Source: Phaenicophaeus curvirostris (lineage: Eukaryota > Chordata > Aves > Cuculiformes > Cuculidae). From it: DNA of 64,000 nucleotides. Location: contig NC_091394.1 of assembly GCF_032191515.1 (NCBI RefSeq), positions 37,600,501 to 37,664,500 of the forward strand, written 5' to 3'. Position 1 is the stretch's first letter; each line of letters opens with the position of its first letter. The notes below the pieces were generated by a model, which made no database searches, was not told where the DNA came from, and saw only the letters and a program-made list of their open reading frames with translations. Position numbers and translations under genes: made by a program. Below are positions 23,299 through 35,351 of the stretch, one piece after another.

Positions 23299-26034
23299 TC
23301 ATACCTTGTTCTTCTGTGCTGGAAGAAGTCCGTGTCTGTGTGTATCAAGTGCAGAAAGAAATACACGAAACTTGCAAGTTAGGATACGTCTGTAGTACAG
23401 GACTCTGTTTTACTAGGGTTTAAACTCTGCCTTAGTTTTTGGTAATGCCTCCATCTGTACCTGCTGTGACACGTACTTTCCAGCTTGGCTAAGTGCTCCT
23501 CTCAGGTGAGTGCTTTGAGGGACCTCCAGGACACCTCATAGGTATTCCCATCCAGGGCCTCCTGCATCCCCACCCCCAGCTCTTGGGCAGGGAAACAGAA
23601 TTGCCTGTGGAGATACATCCACCTAGCCTAGTCAAAGAGCCTTAGGAGATACCAGTCCCGTGTCCTGCTCTCCAGCTAAACCCACCACTTGTGCTGTGTC
23701 ATCACACAGTATCTTCAGCTGTGAGCAGAATAAGGAGCACTGTGTTGATAAAAGTGTTTGCAATCTGCAGTCAGTGATTTAAAAAAAAATAGCCTTAATG
23801 CTAACAGAGATGGAATAAGGTGGAGGCTGTCAGGTTAATGCAGCACATAAGAAAATAATTAGGGTATTTCCATTAACAAAAGATGGCAACCACAAGCCTA
23901 GAAAACTGCCAGCTGCCCACAGGCTGCCTTGCCGGCTTCCACTCTGGTGGTCAGGATATCCTAAAAGTTGTGGACAAAAGTAAAGTTGAGGGCATTGGAT
24001 GAGACTGAAAGGGCTGTAAGAGAAACCAGCTCCCATATGTACAACTGCACTGGCACAACGCCTTGCCAAAGCCCCTGAGCCAGACAGCTAAGAAAACCTT
24101 GGGTTCATGTCAAACCTGGATTGCAATGCTTTGGGTGAGCAGCTTTGGCTGGACCTGGGAACACAGCGGGAGTCAGTTGCACGTGGCTAAGCGGTGGCTG
24201 TCATCTTTTTGTTGTTATGGGTAAAAAATGTAGCTTAAGTGGACTAGGACCTATCCAAGAATTATTTTGGAGGCTCATGCAGGCAGATGGCCATGAGGGC
24301 CATCTGAGCTGCAGGGCTCTGAGCTGAGTGCAGCTCAGCAACATGGAAGCCACCAACGTGGGATCCCCTGCAGCTCAGGCATACTTTACAGTATGTTCTC
24401 CTGTCATACGCCTTAGCTTTTGGGTCCTACGATCCTCTCCTCCTCAGTAACTGAACAGCTATGTACCCACTGATGTCAGAATCCCTCTTCTGATAGAGAG
24501 AAGCCTGTTTCTTCTTCAAATTGTATCACCCAGGTGCTTTGCAGCCAGGGGGTTTCCTTCAAAATCTTAAATACTATTCCAGCTACAAATAGCCACCAGC
24601 CTCTTAGCTGTTGCCTTTTTTTTTTTAAGTGTTTTATTTTGAGAGAGGGGGTGGGAGAGGTGATGATAAAGTGAACTCTCCATATTAAACTCTTAAATTC
24701 CTGGATTCTGACTAGCCCATTTGTAGGTGTGGTCTTGGATCTTTACCAAAGCCTCATTTGGTTTGCTGGGATGTAATATGCGCTGCTTTAGAAAGGCAGA
24801 GACCTGTGCATGGAAAAAGCCATGGCTAGAGCTGCCTAAGGCAACCTAAGCAGTGCTACCTGAGGTAATGCTTAAGGTGAGCAGGAGAGCTCTGCAGAGT
24901 CCCCACTGGGGCTGGGGATGCAGAGCTCGCTCTCCTCCACCCTGCCAGGCTGTTCCCTGACACCATCCTGGGAAACATAAATTCATGGAGCCCCCCATGT
25001 TTCTATATACTGGCAGAAGAGCTTGCTGGTTTTGTTCCCACAGCAAATGGCTTCAATTAAGGTCCCATCATCAGGGCAGAAAATGCTCTAAGGGCAGAGG
25101 CTGCAGCTTTCTTTAGCCGTTGCCTTTATGTTCTGCTGGCAAAGGTGCTAATTCTGAAATGGGAAATAATGGGCCTACCGGGGCAGGAGTGGGAAGAAAA
25201 CCAAGGAGAAAATTGAGACATGCCCTTATGTCTAAACAAATCTGATGCCTTCCTGCCCCCCCCACTTCACCTTCAAGCAATATTCAAGCTCATTTCACAG
25301 CGAGCATGCATTTTGCACAGTTATATGATGCCAAGTTTTATCCTCCCCTGCCTCCTGCCTGCGGGTCAGCAGTTGGCTGGGTGAATCCTGCAAGATCACA
25401 CAGGATGTCAGTGAACACTGAATTTTGTTTTGTAGGCCCCTGTCTGGGGAAGGCACCTATATGCACGCAAATATTGTTGTATCAGCCAAGCTCTCCCAGT
25501 GCAGACTGGTGTGATTTGCATTTCCCAGGTCATTTGAATTTATTGCAAGGAAGGGTCAGCCTGCTCTGGACTGATGCAGTCACTGTTCGCATCAGTGGGG
25601 CTTATAAAGGTGGTTACATTGGTGTGCAAAGTGGGCAAGGTATGAATAGATTCATGAAGGTCTCTGCAGGATAAGGATAGGTTTTTGCAGACTGCTGTTA
25701 CCTGATATAGACAATTTGACATGGCCCCTCATCATGGCAGTTCTGAGCAGTGCTCGGTATTCAGAAATAGAAATAGCAACAAACCTCTTCCTTTTTCCTT
25801 CTCAGTTCACAGGAAAAATATTTTGACTAGTTTGAAGGCTAGGACTCTTTGTAACTGTGTTTGTTTAGATAAGTGAATGAATGAATGTGTGTGTACGAGA
25901 AACAGAAATTGCTGAAATTTAATTTGAAGAAATTAACCTTGCACTTGCTTCATTCGAGGCTAAATTCTGTTATTAGTCCCACAAATTTAATGTGGAACAT
26001 TTCCACTGGCTTGAATGAAACGTGCATTTTCAAC
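23299..26034. other. Unique noncoding sequence
   Basis: No gene or interspersed repeat is supported. A short C8-9 run lies near 25254-25262. Open frames up to 122 codons (25306-25674, plus) have no recognisable domain. Confidence 0.5.
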
Positions 26035-26253
26035 CTGGAAGTCCAAGTCTGTAGCCACTACTTTTAATGAAAACAGTTCTTCTTTGATGTAAAAGTCTTG
26101 CACTGGAAATTCAACACAAGCCACTCCAGTTGCCAGGCCTTTGCTGTCACTAGCCACCAGATGAAGTGACCATGTGCTGTAGTTTGGTTTGATAGACAGG
26201 ATCCACCTGCAGCAGGCTGCCCTGACATCAAACTCTTCTGGATGGTCTGCACT
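26035..26253 (-). other. Candidate coding exon on the minus strand (unidentified)
   Basis: Read on the minus strand, an acceptor TCTCTGTTTTCACAG immediately precedes position 26253 and a CAG/GT donor follows 26035. The segment is 219 bases, exactly 73 codons, with both boundaries between codons (phase 0-0). The frame starts SADHPEEFDV and includes CRWILSIKPNYSTW, DSKGLATGVACVEFPV and KEELFSLKVVATDLDFQ; the surrounding open frame runs 25987-26340. The residue mix, with alternating hydrophobics, looks more protein-like than the other open frames here. I recognise no family. The donor is weak (GTTGAA), and a 117-codon open frame can arise by chance, so this is only a candidate. Confidence 0.27.
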
Positions 26254-26492
26254 CTGTGAAAACAGAGACTTTGCATCACAATCAGTGGCATGAGCTGGCT
26301 GTTGCCATGAAGCCTGGTTATTCTGATGACTTAAAGCCATACATACATATGAAGCAAGTTAGTACTAAATTGACTACTGTACCTTTCATTAGATCTATTA
26401 TCCACCTAGAGGCTATTTTCACTTTGAAGTGGCATTTGCTCCATACTAAGTAATGTTTCAAAACTCTGTTAATTAAAGTTTCATCTGTTTAG

Positions 26493-26540
26493 AGGATTTT
26501 CTTTTTCTTTCTCCCCTCCCTTTTTTCCTTTTCTTTTCAG
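26493..26540 (+). promoter_or_regulatory. Polypyrimidine tract ending in a textbook 3' splice-site sequence
   Basis: Forty-odd nearly pure pyrimidines end in CTTTTCTTTTCAG at 26540. This is the form of a strong splice acceptor on the plus strand. No donor that would close an exon is evident in the next few hundred bases, so it may be a low-complexity tract only. Confidence 0.3.
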
Positions 26541-26720
26541 AGGCTAGCAATTAGTCCAATAATGTGGAGACATTGTTACTGCAGCTCATTAAATTTGGCA
26601 ATCCTCACTTGGACCTTTGAGTGCTGGCAATGTCAAGTTGACCTGAAATGCAAGGATTCCATCTGTTGGGAATTACTGATGAATTGGAAATTAAATATAA
26701 ATATATATATATTTAACTCA
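26541..26720. other. Possible conserved noncoding element
   Basis: The segment contains a CCAAT word (26556-26560), a SOX-like CATTGT (26571-26576), and TTAA/ATTA words, and ends in an AT microsatellite (26691-26715). The wording is ordered rather than low-complexity and is free of interspersed repeats. Evidence is only compositional. Confidence 0.2.
26691..26715. repeat. AT microsatellite
   Basis: An (AT)n run with TAAATATAAATATATATATA, a simple repeat. Confidence 0.85.
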
Positions 26721-29700
26721 TTACTTGTGCTGGATTGACAGTCCTGGAAGCACTATCATTTTATGTTCATCGACACACTAATAAAGCTTCCCCTGGGCTC
26801 CCTTCCTCATGTGGAGGGACTGGCAGCAGGGATGAGAGGAGAAACAGATGCCGCAGGGATTTAATTTTTGATCTGTCTGTAGACTACACTGACGAGAGTG
26901 TCAGTTTGAGCTGGGTTGAAGTGAATATCTGGGCTAATAGAGACAACTGATGCCATGTGGATAACCAGACAGCCCTGAGATGATGCTGGCTGTTAATGCC
27001 TCTTATTGAACTATTGGCCAAGAAATTGGTCTCTGTCCTATTTCCCAGCAGCATCCAGTCATGGATAGGGGAATTTATGGGAATTTATTCACCGCTGCTT
27101 AAGACTGCATTCTCTTCTAGCAGGAAATGGTGAGAGGTAGCTATCCCTTATGTTTGCTGGTTGTTCCTGGGATAGTGGCACCTGGGAAGAAATGAATGGG
27201 ATGTCTCTGTCCTGGATTACAGTGCCAGAGTAACAGCAAAGTGCCAAAACATCGTTCATGCATGTTGTCTCACGTTGGCCTGCCGTTGGGGTATGCTGTC
27301 CCACTTCTGGCTGGGTGAGTTGCTGTTGCAGCAAGGAAGGTGTAGTAGGGAAACATTAGTATTATGTTGACTCGCACAGGAATCAGGTTAATTCGGGATC
27401 TCAGTTTTAGGCCCGCCACCTGGATCCTCAGCAAGTGCCAAGACTCAGTGCTGTGGAGCATGAGCCCTGCACGTTGGCATATGTTGGCCTGAGACCTCCT
27501 CTCTCCTCTTCCTGCCTTTGGATGAAAGGCAGGGCCACTCAACGGCTCAAAATTATAAAGTTCAACCTGTACCAATACCTTAAATTCTAGCATAATTGGT
27601 AATTTTTTATAGGAAGAAGAATCTGAGGGAAAAAAAAGAAAAAAATACTGTGAAAGGAGGGAGAAATTGCTGACAGCCCCAATCCAAGGCTGTCCAAGCT
27701 GCTTCTGAGCCACCTGGGAGCAGATGGGCAGCTGGGAGACAAAGTGAGCACAAAACCAACAGAGTTTAGGATCTCTCTAAAATGTCTTCTCCTCTGCTGG
27801 TGTCCTCTTACTGTATCTTTTGCTCTTTTGCAGAACCGGTCAAATAGGATCTTCTGCCTAAGAAAGAGAGATCTCTGGACAGGTCACCCCTTAAACAGAG
27901 AGCTACAATGTTTATCAAAAGCAGTCTCTAAATCTTAAGTCTTCAGACACTTGCTATTGCATCCAAAGACCTGCTGGTTGTCTGGGCCTAGATCCACTTT
28001 CAGAAGCAAGAATTACTAGACCCAGGCATAGGAGGCACAATGAAGCAGATGAAATGGCTAAATACTTATTAATAAAGATTGTTCACACATTTCCAGCTTA
28101 ACAGTACTGGCCAAGGAATGCTGGATGTTTCACATCAGGTTAGCAGGATATTGCAATATTTTGGCTGCTTATCTGAAGTGGAATGAAGGGAACTGCCAAA
28201 GCTTTTGAAGTTCACTCATGAGATAATATTTTATTAATTTTCTGAGCTGAGGGCACTTCAGCATCTCCTGTGAGACTGCTGAATGCTAAATGCATGTAGC
28301 TCTATAGGCAGGACTCTTTTCAGCATTCACTCATTGACTGTTTAAAAATGTCTGCTTCCCATAAATTGCGAGCAGTCTCCTTGGTTTTCTGAGAGTTATC
28401 CTCCCTCCAATAAATTAGGAAGTATATCAATTTCCTACTTATGCCCTTTGAATTCAAACCAGGAGCTACTTAAGCACAAGGGGAGATGCAGTCTTTATTT
28501 GTCCTGTTTGTCTGGTCCACAGAAAATGAGATTTAAGTCAGAATGAGCTACTGTCCTTCAACTCCAGCTGCAAAAATAGTTTTATTTTATGAAAGCATCC
28601 AGTCCTGCTCCAAGCTACCCTGGCCTTCAGTTGGAGTCCAGCCTGCAGAGCAGAGCAGAGGACAGAGGTGTGAGTCCCGATCACTGCTGTGTGTGGTGCC
28701 AGTGGGACCAGTCAGTCTAGTCACCTCCCAGTTCTCATACCAGCTAAGCCAAGACTCAGATCCTTTAGCTCAGACGCAGCAGCCAGACAGCTGCCCACCT
28801 AGTTGCATCGTCCTGGGGAGAGCAGGCTTACTCCTAATGTGGCAACAGGTACCTGCAGGATGATTTAAATCTTTGGATGCCTTGGTTTAACATCGATGAG
28901 AGCTAATTCAGACAGTGGAGATGGTGCATTCTCAACAGCCAGAGTCTGCCCGTGGTTTCCTACCTCCAGCCACAGCTGAATGAGAGCAGGGAAACCTGGT
29001 AGAGCATGTGTCAGCCAGTAAAGTGCTTGCTTTGCTAGACTCAGAAAACCCTCTTGAGTGTGTGGGGGTAGGCAGAGCTGCCAACATGGACTTCTACATC
29101 AAAAAGGACTGGCAGTTCCTAGATCTAATGTCTGGCGCTTTGTAAATAGGGTTAGATGACTGGGAAAAAGGAAAAAGAATACCAAAAAAAGAAGTAAAAT
29201 TACAGCTTTTGTCCAAAAATACACTAGTTACATTGTTTCTTTTCCTAAAAAAAAAGAAAATAAGGGTTGCTTTTTCTGCACTAAGCGTGTCATAACTGAA
29301 TGATTATAGTAACACCATGAAAAGAGCCAGCCAGGATGTGACACTTTAGCTTTCAAAATAGCTCTTCCTAAAATAAATCCTTCCCTCATAGAGTGCTTCT
29401 GTGATACTTATGGGAAAATGTGAACAGACTATTCATTCTCCCATCTTTCCTTGGAGATTGAGGAACTTTCTGTCAGTTTATCTGCTGTAAACTCCTGTCC
29501 CTCAGATGGGGAGGCCAAAACCACAGGAAAATGGTGGGAGCATAATTTAATATGTCCCACAAATTTACCCTAATGGCACTTTGGAAATCTTCTGATTTAA
29601 TTAGATTTACTCTGTGCCCACAGAGAATAAATACGTATACCTGCCATTTACATAAAGATCATGCTATTTGCAGAGTATCTGCAATGCAAAGCAGGACTGA

Positions 29701-32025
29701 AGCGGACTTTGTTGCAGTAAGGCAGCACACAAGCCCTGTGGCCTCAAGGACTTGCTGTCTTGAAGCACTCGCATTCTGAAGCACAAAATGAGGTTGCGAT
29801 GTGCTGTGGGCACCTGTCCTCTTTAGGTACCATGGAGGTTGCATTGCCCACTTGCACCACCTTGGATTGCTCATCCTTCCTCCTGTCCAGATGTTATCCC
29901 TTTTTGGCTCAGCATGCTCATTCCCCAAATGCACATCAAGCAAAGTCAGCTGGGCTGGTGAAAACCTCCCCCTGCGAAGGAGCTGTAGCCTCTTTGGCCA
30001 GCACGATTGGACCAGGAGGACACTATCTCCATGGCTGCAGATGTGGGAGGCTTGTGCTGATTCTCCATGCTGAGGGAAACACCAGTCAAATGACTGATCT
30101 GCTGGGCCATGCACCACATGTGACACTTTACACAGCATGGCTGGTATTGCTGAAGCATTTATTTCCCTAATTCAATCTTTTTATAAATTTGCAGATGCTT
30201 CTTCCCATCTCAGCAGTAAAGTGGAAGCAGCAATAGCTGCGTTCCCACACACGCTGCATGGGAGCTCGGCTTGAACAAGAAGAAGGATGTGTGTCCCCAT
30301 GTGGTAGGGGCATTCCAATTTACACGAGAAAAATGTGCCTTCTGCTCAGTTGTTTTCCAATGCTATGGGTTCTCCAAATGAAGACTGTAAAGAGCAGGGG
30401 CTGGTCAGGTTCTAATGATGTTTACTTGATCTTCCACTAATAAAGTTTGGTGACTTGTGTAAATTATTACACCTGCTACTGCTTTCATGGTATTGCTTTC
30501 AGGGAGCACAAGGAACACTTTCCAAGTCCTTTCTATAGTCTCAGTAGGTGATTTCTTGCTCCACTACCCATCACAGTCTTGCAAAATGAGATGTGTCACC
30601 ACTGCTCGTTTGTCATGTTTGCCTTCTCTTAGCAGATATTGGGCAGGTTCATTGTTAGCTACAGACCTAACATTAAAAACAGGTAAGTGGGCATGTTGTA
30701 GCATGGAGCTTCTGGAAAGGAAGGGTAAAACAAAGCTGCGAATAGAAAGAATAAAATAATACAGAAGAGGTTTTTACTTGGGTTAGCCTGGCTTTCTCCT
30801 CACTGAGTCAAGTAGTAAGGGGGTTTTTAATCAGGAAATAAATCTGGTAATCTCTGAACCAGAGAAGTTCAGGTTTCAAGTCACTCCCTTTAGACTGACC
30901 CATCACAAGTTACACTGTGAAATCCATGGGAGCAGACTGCACCCGTACCATATGGCAGAGCACCCAGAACAGGACACTTGCAGTTTGGTGTAAGCTTCCA
31001 TATCTGATGAGATGATATGACTTTATGTTCTTACAAGTGCATTGCCTTATTAGAGGAGATTCCTCTGTTCTCTTTCATGTATCAGGAAAACAAGCCTCAT
31101 GTTCCAGCAGTTTAGTATAGTAGATGTCCCGAACACATGACTACATTTATTACAAAAGGAAGTGTTCACCTATGCAAAGGTTTTTTCTTGCTTTTTTAGC
31201 CTGCGCTGCTGTCCCTTTCTTGGCCCTCTGTTGTGTAGTCATGACTGCAGCTTTCACCTTCCTATTTGGCTCAGTTGGCCATTTGCTCCCCTGCCGTGCA
31301 TTTGGATGCACCAGAGTCCTGGACCCTCATCTTTCCCACAGCAAACCCCTCCGCCACTCTGTGTATCATAGCTGGTCTAGAGGTCATAAGTCAGGTTGAT
31401 CCTGCGCTAAAGGGTGTCAGGCATGGCATTCAAACTGTGGCGGGGAGATAGTTAACATCCTCCCCCTTTGCAGGGAGAGGTTGCAGCTGCCTATCCAGCC
31501 TGCCAAACTGAAAGGGGATCCAGCCCTCAGGGCTGTAGTTATTCAATCCCAAAAGGATTATAAAGCAAGTACACCCTAGGGAAACTCTCAAGCCCTATCC
31601 CTGATAAAGAAAACAAAACCCCAGAACCAACAACCCCTTTCTCCCTGCTGGTTTGCAGCAACGCATACCCCTGAACTTCCATTGAAAAATGTTGAAAGAG
31701 GCTGCAGGGATGTGGTCAAACTGTTCTCACTGCATTCTCTTCTGGGCCTACCAGCCCCTGTTGATGCAGTCTGTGCTGCTCCTCTGGAAAGCTTCTTCTG
31801 CCTTGGCTTCCATGGTGCTACCATTTCCTGCCTCTCCTCCTACCTCTTTAATCTCCTTCAGGAAGTCCTTTGGAGGATCTTCTTATCTCCCTCCAACTTT
31901 GGTATGAGTTTCATCAGGCTGAGTCTTTTATCCCCACCTTTTCCTTCTCTGTATCTTATCCCTGGTTTATCTCAGCTGTGCTCCCCACTATGTTTGTTCA
32001 TCTGTTCTCTTTTTGACTTGTATTT
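26721..32025. other. Unique noncoding sequence
   Basis: No gene is supported. At 29659-30170 open frames of 159 codons (minus) and 136 codons (plus) overlap on opposite strands; neither has a recognisable domain, and mutual overlap argues for chance. A 147-codon minus frame at 27270-27713 is likewise unrecognised. Confidence 0.5.
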
Positions 32026-32100
32026 AGACTGCAACCTCCTTGAAACAGGGCATGTCTTTTTATTTTATACTTTTACAGTACCTCTAGGAACATGAAATCA
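32026..32100 (+). repeat. MIR/L2-type repeat tail, ancient
   Basis: The sequence reads TTTAGACTGCAACCTCCTTG then AACAGGGCATGTCTTTTTAT and ACTTTTACAGTACCTCTAGG. This follows word for word the plan 'tagactgtaagctccttggggcagggactgtct...tttgtacagtgcctagca' known from amniote CORE-SINE/L2-type 3' ends. Divergence is high, as expected for a very old insertion. The family assignment is from memory. Confidence 0.5.
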
Positions 32101-33764
32101 TAGACTGGATTTAAGTCCTTGAACAGAACAAAAACATTACAAGAAAGCTAGTCTAAAAGTCTGTAAGGAAATGCCTTTTACTTTTTTCAGCAGCAGTCTA
32201 AGGCAGTTAAGCTTTCATTTGTATAAACACGCTAGCACCATTCTCCTGCACAGCACAGCAGGATTGATCAAAAACACAGGTTCACCCCCTAGCAAGTCAC
32301 TCGTGGCCTTGCCAACAGCAGACATCGGTTTATTGGCAAGGAGGAATAAGAAGTTCTGTTCCTTTCACGAGTAGCACCAAGCTGTCTTGATTACCCCGTC
32401 TACATGGGAGATCAGTGTGGTTATGATGATGTCCAACTGCTGCCATGCACATCACAGCTCACATCATGCAAGGAATGTTTTTTTAATGAGCTGTGACAGC
32501 ATAGGTTTTGTCTGAATTTTTTTTTTACTTTCCTCTTTGGAGGGTTCTGAGAAGTCCTATATATTCGGTAAAAGAAGAACAAATCAGATGTCTTGATTTA
32601 CACACATTTTATATGTCAGTGGGCTCTGGTTGGCACTTTTTTCTTGAGTCCATTCAGACCTTCAGTGAAGTTTCTTGTTATTCTCAGGCTGCTATCTATT
32701 CCTGCCTGCTTTACCAGATCCTGTTCAGAAGACAAACCAATGTTTTGATTTGTTCCAGTTTTTTACAGGAGCTTCTGGTCCTTTTCCACAATCTCTTCTC
32801 TAAAGAGTTACAGGAGCTAACAACTACCTCCTTTATTTTAAACAGGCATGTCCACTTAACCATTCATCAATGCAGGCTGCAATTAACCTTCAGCCAGTGT
32901 GAGCTCATTTTGGCGTTCGGTTCCTGTGGCATTTCCCAACTATTCAGGAGGGTGCTGAGATCTTCACAGGGCCTGATCATGTGCAGACGTCTTCCTTCTC
33001 CCTCACCTCCCTTCAGCAGCCTAGAGTATCCACACAGCAGGCACCAGCCAGTGCTTTCTTGAGTTCTGAATACAACTGACCATAGACATTAACCCAACCT
33101 TACCACTTCCTCCTCTACTTCCCAGACCTTCAACTGTAAGTAGTTTTCTTTGTGGTCTTTGCCACCAATGAGGGAATCCAGCCCTCTAGGCATCTTTGAA
33201 ATGTTTCCCGTGACATACACGAGGAAGTAGCATATGATTTATTAAGATCTAGTAAATCATTAATTTGTTCATTCAGGACCCAGCTAATGTGTTTTACTGT
33301 ACCTCTTATTGAGCCACTTCTGCTCTATTGACTGGATGATTACCTGTTTCTAAAAGTAACTGCAAATTACCCAGCCACCTGATATTCACCTGAAGAAAGA
33401 CAAATGATAAATCAATCAATGGAAGAACAATATTTTTAGGGTGAATGACACATGACTCTATTTATGCAGGAAATATCTCAAAGGTAATGATCTGAATGGG
33501 AAATACTGGACCAGAATCTCTGGTTTTCTATGGAGATGTGGCTTTACTCATTGCACTCTTAGCAGATTCTTGCTACATCTTGAAATTGCACTTGGGGCCA
33601 CTGCTGTTACCTAAGCATGGCAATAAAAAAGTTTCCATAATAGTGATAACAACACTGGCCAGTCATTAAAATTCTGAAATAATTAATACAGATAATTTTT
33701 ATGAGCCATATGACTGGACTGGAAATGTTCCATCTCTTCATGCAATGCAGTCTTGGAGGCCAGT
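32101..33764. other. Unique noncoding sequence
   Basis: No gene is supported. A 184-codon plus frame at 32508-33062 is the longest non-CR1 frame in this part, but it is rich in F, L, S and C and matches nothing I know. Confidence 0.5.
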
Positions 33765-33812
33765 TCTTTGTCTTTCTGAACATCGGTTTCCCCTTCTGTA
33801 ATAAAAAGAGAA
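33765..33812 (+). repeat. MIR-like fragment, ancient
   Basis: The words TTTGTCTTTCTGAACATCGG followed by TTTCCCCTTCTGTAATAAAA resemble the MIR segment 'cctctctgtgcctcagtttccccatctgtaaaatggg'. Only about 48 bases are recognisable, so the call is tentative. Confidence 0.35.
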
Positions 33813-33917
33813 CATTTTTCTCAGGACCAGGATTAGAGAACAATTGTACAGCAAAATAGGAGTTGGACAATTGGGTAGAGTATGGGTTATTTGGCATATA
33901 ATAGGCCTGTTGTGGGG

Positions 33918-33960
33918 GAGATTTACATATGGACATATGTATGGAGATTTACCTATGGAC
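33918..33960. repeat. 26-bp tandem duplication
   Basis: GAGATTTACATATGGAC at 33918-33934 recurs with one mismatch as GAGATTTACCTATGGAC at 33944-33960, a 26-base period. It is a small local duplication with no associated gene. Confidence 0.75.
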
Positions 33961-34306
33961 TACTGAGAATTAGGAAAAAGAGCCCCACTTTACCCTTTAT
34001 TTCCTGTTTTGTTCTGTGGGTGGGTTTCCTCACTCTGTTAATGATGCTGTTAAACGAAGTTTGCAATGAATACCTCTGAGGAGTGACTTTATTTTTACTG
34101 ACTTGAGCCATGTTGACTTCGCAAAAAATAGTGATGCCTGCCTGCTAAGCATAACGAAGATCTCTGACAGTTCCTGGTACTGAGATACTATATTACACTA
34201 GGGGAAACACATGGGATGGGTTTTATTACTGAAGTCCTACATAGGCATTGTTTGTCCCCTGCATATGGTAGTTTCAAACACTTGCAACTAAAATAGGTAT
34301 TTCAGG

Positions 34307-35351
34307 AATAGAATAATAGAATGGTTTGGGTTGGAAGGGACATTAAAGATCATCCAGCTTCAGCCCTCCTGCCATGAGCAGGGACACCTTCCACTTGACC
34401 AGGTTACTCAAAGCCTCATTCAGCCTGGCCTTGAACACCTTCAGGGATGGGGCAACCACAACTCCCCTGGATGCCCCATCTCTGTTCCAGTACTTCTCCA
34501 CCCTCACAGGAAATAAATTCTTCCTAATGTTCAATCTAAATCTCTCCTCTTTCATCTTACAGCTGTTACCCTCACCCTATTACTACACTCTCTTATAAAG
34601 AGCCCCTCCTCATCTTCCCTTTAGGCCCCTTTTGAGTACTGGAAGGGTGCTATAAGATCTCCTCAGAACCTTCTCTTCCCTTGGCTAAACAAGCCCAACT
34701 CTCTCGCCCTGTTCTGGAACACCTGGGAGGTGCTCCAGTCCTTTGATCACCTTCATGGCCCTCCTCTGGACTTGCTCTAGCAGATCTGTGTCCTTCCTAT
34801 GCTGAGGACTCCAGAACTAAAAGCATTCCTCCAGATGGCGTCCGATTAGAGCAGAGCTGAGGGGGAGAATGGCCTCCCTTGACCTGCTGGTCACACTTCT
34901 TTTGATACAGCCCAGGATACTGTTGACTTTCTGTGCTGCAAGTGCACACTGCCAGCTCATGTTGAGCTTCTCAACCACCATCACCCCCAAGTCCTTCTCT
35001 TCAGGTCTACTCTCAAGCCATTTTCCACCCAGACTGTATATATGCTTGGGATTGCCCCAGCCAAGCTGAAGGAGCTCGCACTTGGCCTTGTTGGACTTCG
35101 TGATGTTTGCGCCAGCGCACCTGTCAAGCCTGTTGAGGTCCCTCTGGATGGCATCCTTTCCCTCCGGTGTGTTAACCACACCACACAGCTTGGTGTTGTC
35201 GGCACACTTGCTGAAAGTGACCTCAATCCCACTGTCCACGTGTCCAACAAAGATGTTAAACAACACCACTCCCAATACCGAACCCTATGGAGCACCATTT
35301 GTCACTGGTCTCCACTTGGATGTTGAGCCATTGACCACAACTCTTGGAGTG
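34307..35351 (-). mobile_element. CR1 LINE, older subfamily, 5'-truncated
   Basis: The plus strand begins AATAGAATAATAGAATGGTT, a decayed octamer tail, followed by the reverse complement of a CR1 3' end of the older 'GGTTGGAAGGGAC...CTGCCATGAGCAGGGACACC' type. On the minus strand a 152-codon frame (34817-35275) carries the reverse-transcriptase C-terminal half: FNIFVGHVDSGIE, CADNTKL in place of the active-site FADDTKL, RDLNRLDRCA, and EEKDLGVMVVEKLNMSWQC. A second frame at 34343-34555 carries RFRLNIRKN and SLKVFKARLNEAL. The catalytic aspartate pair is degraded to DN, so it is inactive even in the open stretch. It belongs to a different, older lineage from the 8213, 20890 and 40752 copies. 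Confidence 0.93.

Noticed and set aside
29659..30170. Long overlapping open frames on both strands (159 and 136 codons)
   Set aside because: Neither translation is recognised. Overlap on opposite strands reflects a local shortage of stop codons, not two genes.
32508..33062. 184-codon open frame on the plus strand
   Set aside because: Hydrophobic, F/L/S/C-rich translation without motifs or flanking splice logic. Treated as chance.
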